Below are positions 61,212 through 64,000 of a DNA stretch of 64,000 bases, one piece after another. The notes beneath the pieces are model-generated. The model was not told the DNA's origin. It did no database searches and worked only from the letters and a program-made list of their open reading frames with translations. Both the position numbers and the translations under genes were made by a program. The stretch is from a virus: positions 1-64,000 of the IMG/VR virus record IMGVR_UViG_3300036985_007703. One strand, given 5' to 3'. Position 1 is the stretch's first letter; each line of letters opens with the position of its first letter.

Positions 61212-64000
61212 TCAGAACCGCTGGATCTTCTCCGGCCGCCGAGGCTCGTTAGGATCTGGCACGAACCCCGTGTTGTTGTACTTGGCCACGCCCACATGAA
61301 ACTGGAAATTACTGATACACCCCGCCATCGAGGCCGCTGTACTTCCATTGAACAATCGAAGAGACGCGCCAGGGTTGGTCATGATCGTCCCCGCACCTAC
61401 ACCAGTGCGCGCCGTGATAATCCCATCTACATAAGTCGTTACAATATCGTAAGCAGAGCGTTGAAATACAATGTGATGCCACTCCTCGTTAGGAATAGCA
61501 GGTGTGGAAAATGTCGTGGGATTTTCATAATTATCGAAGAGATACCAATAGAATGTCACCACCCCCGCCGTGTCCTGTCGGATCTCAAATCCCTTCGAAT
61601 CACTACCAACACCATCCATTCCGCTGATGATACAGCGCGTACCTATGGTGGACCGTGATTCAAAATAGACCCAGAACTCGATCGTAAACGCCCGCTCTCG
61701 TGGCGAAACCGGCATGATGAAGTTGGACTTCGTGCCCCATGAGCTATTACTCAGCGCCGTCCCTACCATCCCCACGGGACTATTGAACTCCCACCGATCC
61801 TGTCCCTCGGTGGTCACCTGACGGGATCCACGCAACCAGAACGCGCAATAATCGTTGTACTGACGGCGGTAGGTGATCAGATCTCGTGGTGGCGCGAACG
61901 TGCCTGTCCACAACGCTTTGCCCACGAATAGGCGGATGTTTTCCAGGTAAGACGGTGGGTTGGTGGGCAACGGCGCGACGGCATAATTCTGGGCACAGTA
62001 GCAAAACTGCCCCGTGTCGCGGATGGCGTAATTCGCGGCCACCGTTTGGCTGAGGGTCTCTGTCCCGTTGACGAAGAGCTTGATCGTGGTCCCCGATCGC
62101 ACCAGGGCGATGTGATGCCACGTCTGCGCGGACACGTAACCGCCCCCCGTCTGCGTGTAGCGCGTCGTCCCGTCATACACGGAGAAGCAATACTGTGCCC
62201 CCGTGTTCAGATAGATGCGGATGGATCCGCTGGGGTAATTCGCCCCCCAACTCACCGAATTACAGTAGTTGAAAAGGTCCGTCTCTACCGACAGCGACCC
62301 GGCATTACACCACCGCTGCCAGAAGTCGATGGTGAAGTCGCTCGTGCCAAAACTTACGCTGCGCACGGGTGAAGGCATACTCATCGACGACGACACACCA
62401 GTGACCATGACGAACCCACTGAGGGAGAGCTTGAGGGGGCCAACATCCTTCGCGACCACCGTTTTTGAACCGCCCACCGCCGCCGACAGCGCGGGCGTCA
62501 GGGCTAACACGGCATCCCCATGGCAGTAGTCGCGCTTGCTCGTGGATGGCGTGAAGTTGGCCGTCCACAAGGCACGGCCCTTGATGACCTCCAGATCGCT
62601 CAAATAGCCGACCCACTGGTTGACGTTGCTCGTGTCCAGGTTGCCGTAATACAGATAAACCCCACTGGTCCGGTAGGGCGTACTCGATGTCTCGCTGCCC
62701 GCGTTGGTGCCGTCAATGTACACGGTCGTCGTGGTGCTGGCGCGCACAATGGCGATGTGATGCCACGCGCTATCGTTCAGGTTCGTCCCCGCCTTTGATG
62801 CCACGATGCTATGCTCCGTGGCCCCACTGTTCTTCGCGTTCCAGGTCAACTGATTGGCCGCCGTCAGCGAGAGGCGGAACCGATAGGTGTTGTCATCCGT
62901 GCCACTGTTGAGCAGATGCTTGGGGTACGTGCTGGACGACGTTTGAAGCCAGAACTGAATCGTAAACTCCCCCGTATCGAAGTAGAAAGGGGTGGGGTCG
63001 ATCGAGGGGGTATATACGTTCGATGGCTCCAGCACACTGATCGCCTTGAGCGTACCGGCATTGAACTCCCACGCATACTGGCTGATCCACATGCCCTGGC
63101 CCGTGGGACCGGCCGTGAGCGCCGTCCACGCCCCCCGCACCGCCCGGTACAGCCGCTGATACCGCGTGGTATCGCCGGTGGAACTGCGCAAGGCTGGCGA
63201 GCGGTTGTAGAATCGCTGTAAACCTGAGGTGGTGCTATGCAACAAGGGAAAACCCTCATTGGTAAAACCACCCTCCACCGTACCAATACCGCTATCGGTG
63301 TTCCACACGTAGGGATAATACCCTGGGGTAACGGGGTATAGGTTAGCCGCTCGCAAAGAAAACAGAGAACCCGTGAGGAAGGCTTTGGTACTACTCCCCA
63401 GCACATAATCCCGCAGGAACTTGGGCGGTGTAAAAGTCGCGGTCCACAAAGCGGCGTTGCTAAACCTAAACTTACAGACCTTCCCATACCAACTATAGGT
63501 TCCCACAGAGGATCGTGGCCCGCCAACCTCCAAGTAGGCTCCTGCGTTGCTGTAGTTGACGTTGATCGCCTCCGTGGATGTATAGGCTGGCTCGACCCCG
63601 TTGATATACAGCTTTGTCTGCCCCGCCCCCGTGCCCGTGCGCACGACCGCCACATGGCACCACCGATGCGATGGGACGGAATTATCAACTGAAATGAGCC
63701 GAGGCGTGCTCGTACCACCTGTCGCAAAGGTCAGCCGCCCCGACTGGTCCACGTAAAAGGTATAGTCTAAATTTCTCCGACAGATGAACGTGCCCCGCGT
63801 CCCCGTGGTCTGTCGCTCATGCTTAATCCAGGCGTCGATCGTGAAATTCCCCGTGCCCACGTCCGCAAAGCCCGAATCTGAGGACGAGTAAACACCAAGC
63901 AGCAACGCTCCGGGGTTGTCAATGACCGCGAACTGCGCCCCATCGTCTGAGTAGATCACGTTGGCATTCTTGTGCAGCACACGGGTGGGCACGCCAAAGG
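61212..64000 (-). CDS. LamG/concanavalin-repeat tail fibre, N-terminus outside the window
   Basis: At least 926 aa and open at the right edge. Four repeats of a LamG-type beta-sandwich: GNFTIDAWIKHERQTTGTRG ... SHRWCHVAVVRTGTG...INGVEP recur near residues 45-190, 320-470, 545-690 and 765-910, each with a W-H-H-x-A-x-V core. These bind carbohydrates and are common in receptor-binding fibres. The region is visibly less GC-rich than its neighbours, suggesting module exchange. GTG 63992 is only an internal possibility. Confidence 0.8.
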   Translation of the reverse strand, partial: FGVPTRVLHKNANVIYSDDGAQFAVIDNPGALLLGVYSSSDSGFADVGTGNFTIDAWIKHERQTTGTRGTFICRRNLDYTFYVDQSGRLTFATGGTSTPRLISVDNSVPSHRWCHVAVVRTGTGAGQTKLYINGVEPAYTSTEAINVNYSNAGAYLEVGGPRSSVGTYSWYGKVCKFRFSNAALWTATFTPPKFLRDYVLGSSTKAFLTGSLFSLRAANLYPVTPGYYPYVWNTDSGIGTVEGGFTNEGFPLLHSTTSGLQRFYNRSPALRSSTGDTTRYQRLYRAVRGAWTALTAGPTGQGMWISQYAWEFNAGTLKAISVLEPSNVYTPSIDPTPFYFDTGEFTIQFWLQTSSSTYPKHLLNSGTDDNTYRFRLSLTAANQLTWNAKNSGATEHSIVASKAGTNLNDSAWHHIAIVRASTTTTVYIDGTNAGSETSSTPYRTSGVYLYYGNLDTSNVNQWVGYLSDLEVIKGRALWTANFTPSTSKRDYCHGDAVLALTPALSAAVGGSKTVVAKDVGPLKLSLSGFVMVTGVSSSMSMPSPVRSVSFGTSDFTIDFWQRWCNAGSLSVETDLFNYCNSVSWGANYPSGSIRIYLNTGAQYCFSVYDGTTRYTQTGGGYVSAQTWHHIALVRSGTTIKLFVNGTETLSQTVAANYAIRDTGQFCYCAQNYAVAPLPTNPPSYLENIRLFVGKALWTGTFAPPRDLITYRRQYNDYCAFWLRGSRQVTTEGQDRWEFNSPVGMVGTALSNSSWGTKSNFIMPVSPRERAFTIEFWVYFESRSTIGTRCIISGMDGVGSDSKGFEIRQDTAGVVTFYWYLFDNYENPTTFSTPAIPNEEWHHIVFQRSAYDIVTTYVDGIITARTGVGAGTIMTNPGASLRLFNGSTAASMAGCISNFQFHVGVAKYNNTGFVPDPNEPRRPEKIQRF

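Noticed and set aside
1-64000. Terminase, portal, major capsid and DNA polymerase genes
   Set aside because: Searched by motif in all listed products; none found, so they are likely outside this window.

Overview
The window is a stretch of a large tailed bacteriophage genome (roughly 70% G+C by eye) in which every protein gene I can support, one tRNA and one tmRNA lie on the minus strand, so transcription runs from high to low coordinates. Genes are packed tightly: most junctions are ATGA or GTGA overlaps, and SD sequences of the GGAGG type decide many starts. Secretion signals, lipoprotein signals and a spanin-like pair point to a Gram-negative host. One lipoprotein with a Cys-rich repeat and a DAGDAG tail looks like proteins common in Myxococcota, so a high-GC deltaproteobacterial or myxobacterial host is a reasonable guess, not a proof. 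No integrase, terminase, portal, major capsid or DNA polymerase is visible; they must lie outside the window if present.

Right to left, that is in the direction of transcription: 64000-53700 holds tail and receptor-binding genes (a LamG-repeat fibre running off the edge, a 714-aa fibre-like protein, an 812-aa tail protein, small baseplate-like proteins). 54668-41848 holds about 17 mostly small, unrelated genes whose products begin with the same short amphipathic peptide (core M-x-x-L-I-E), interpreted here as a capsid-targeting sequence like that of T4 internal proteins; one of them is a HExxH metalloprotease. 41748-40772 is a two-gene unit with a strong promoter, followed by a bidirectional terminator at 40350-40372 that separates the late half from the early half.

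40120-27841 carries a BRO-N protein, three-gene DNA-modification island (D12 adenine methylase with internal repeats, a beta-class amino-methyltransferase, an ASCH/DUF3850 protein), thymidylate kinase, many small unknown genes, a second HExxH protein and an SNF2 helicase with two HARP-like motifs. 27775-17845 is a long run of tiny genes, many with zinc-ribbon Cys pairs, containing the lysis functions (transglycosylase endolysin with signal peptide, holin-like protein, spanin-like pair). 17595-1 is the replication and recombination block: DUF7694 protein, KhpA-like KH protein, helicase loader, DnaB helicase interrupted by a LAGLIDADG intein in its P-loop, CHC2/Toprim primase, ssDNA-binding-like protein, a tmRNA and tRNA-Lys(CUU), an SF2 helicase, an MT-A70 methyltransferase, Gp157-like protein and RecA with a Cys-rich insert.

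Early operons share a recognisable promoter, GTTGACAAACC-N17/18-TANNNN, and almost every transcription unit starts with a short stem-loop in its leader. A separate set of 16-20 bp perfect palindromes (for example CTGCGCATGCGCATGCGCAG) is scattered through intergenic gaps, often directly in front of a Shine-Dalgarno sequence.
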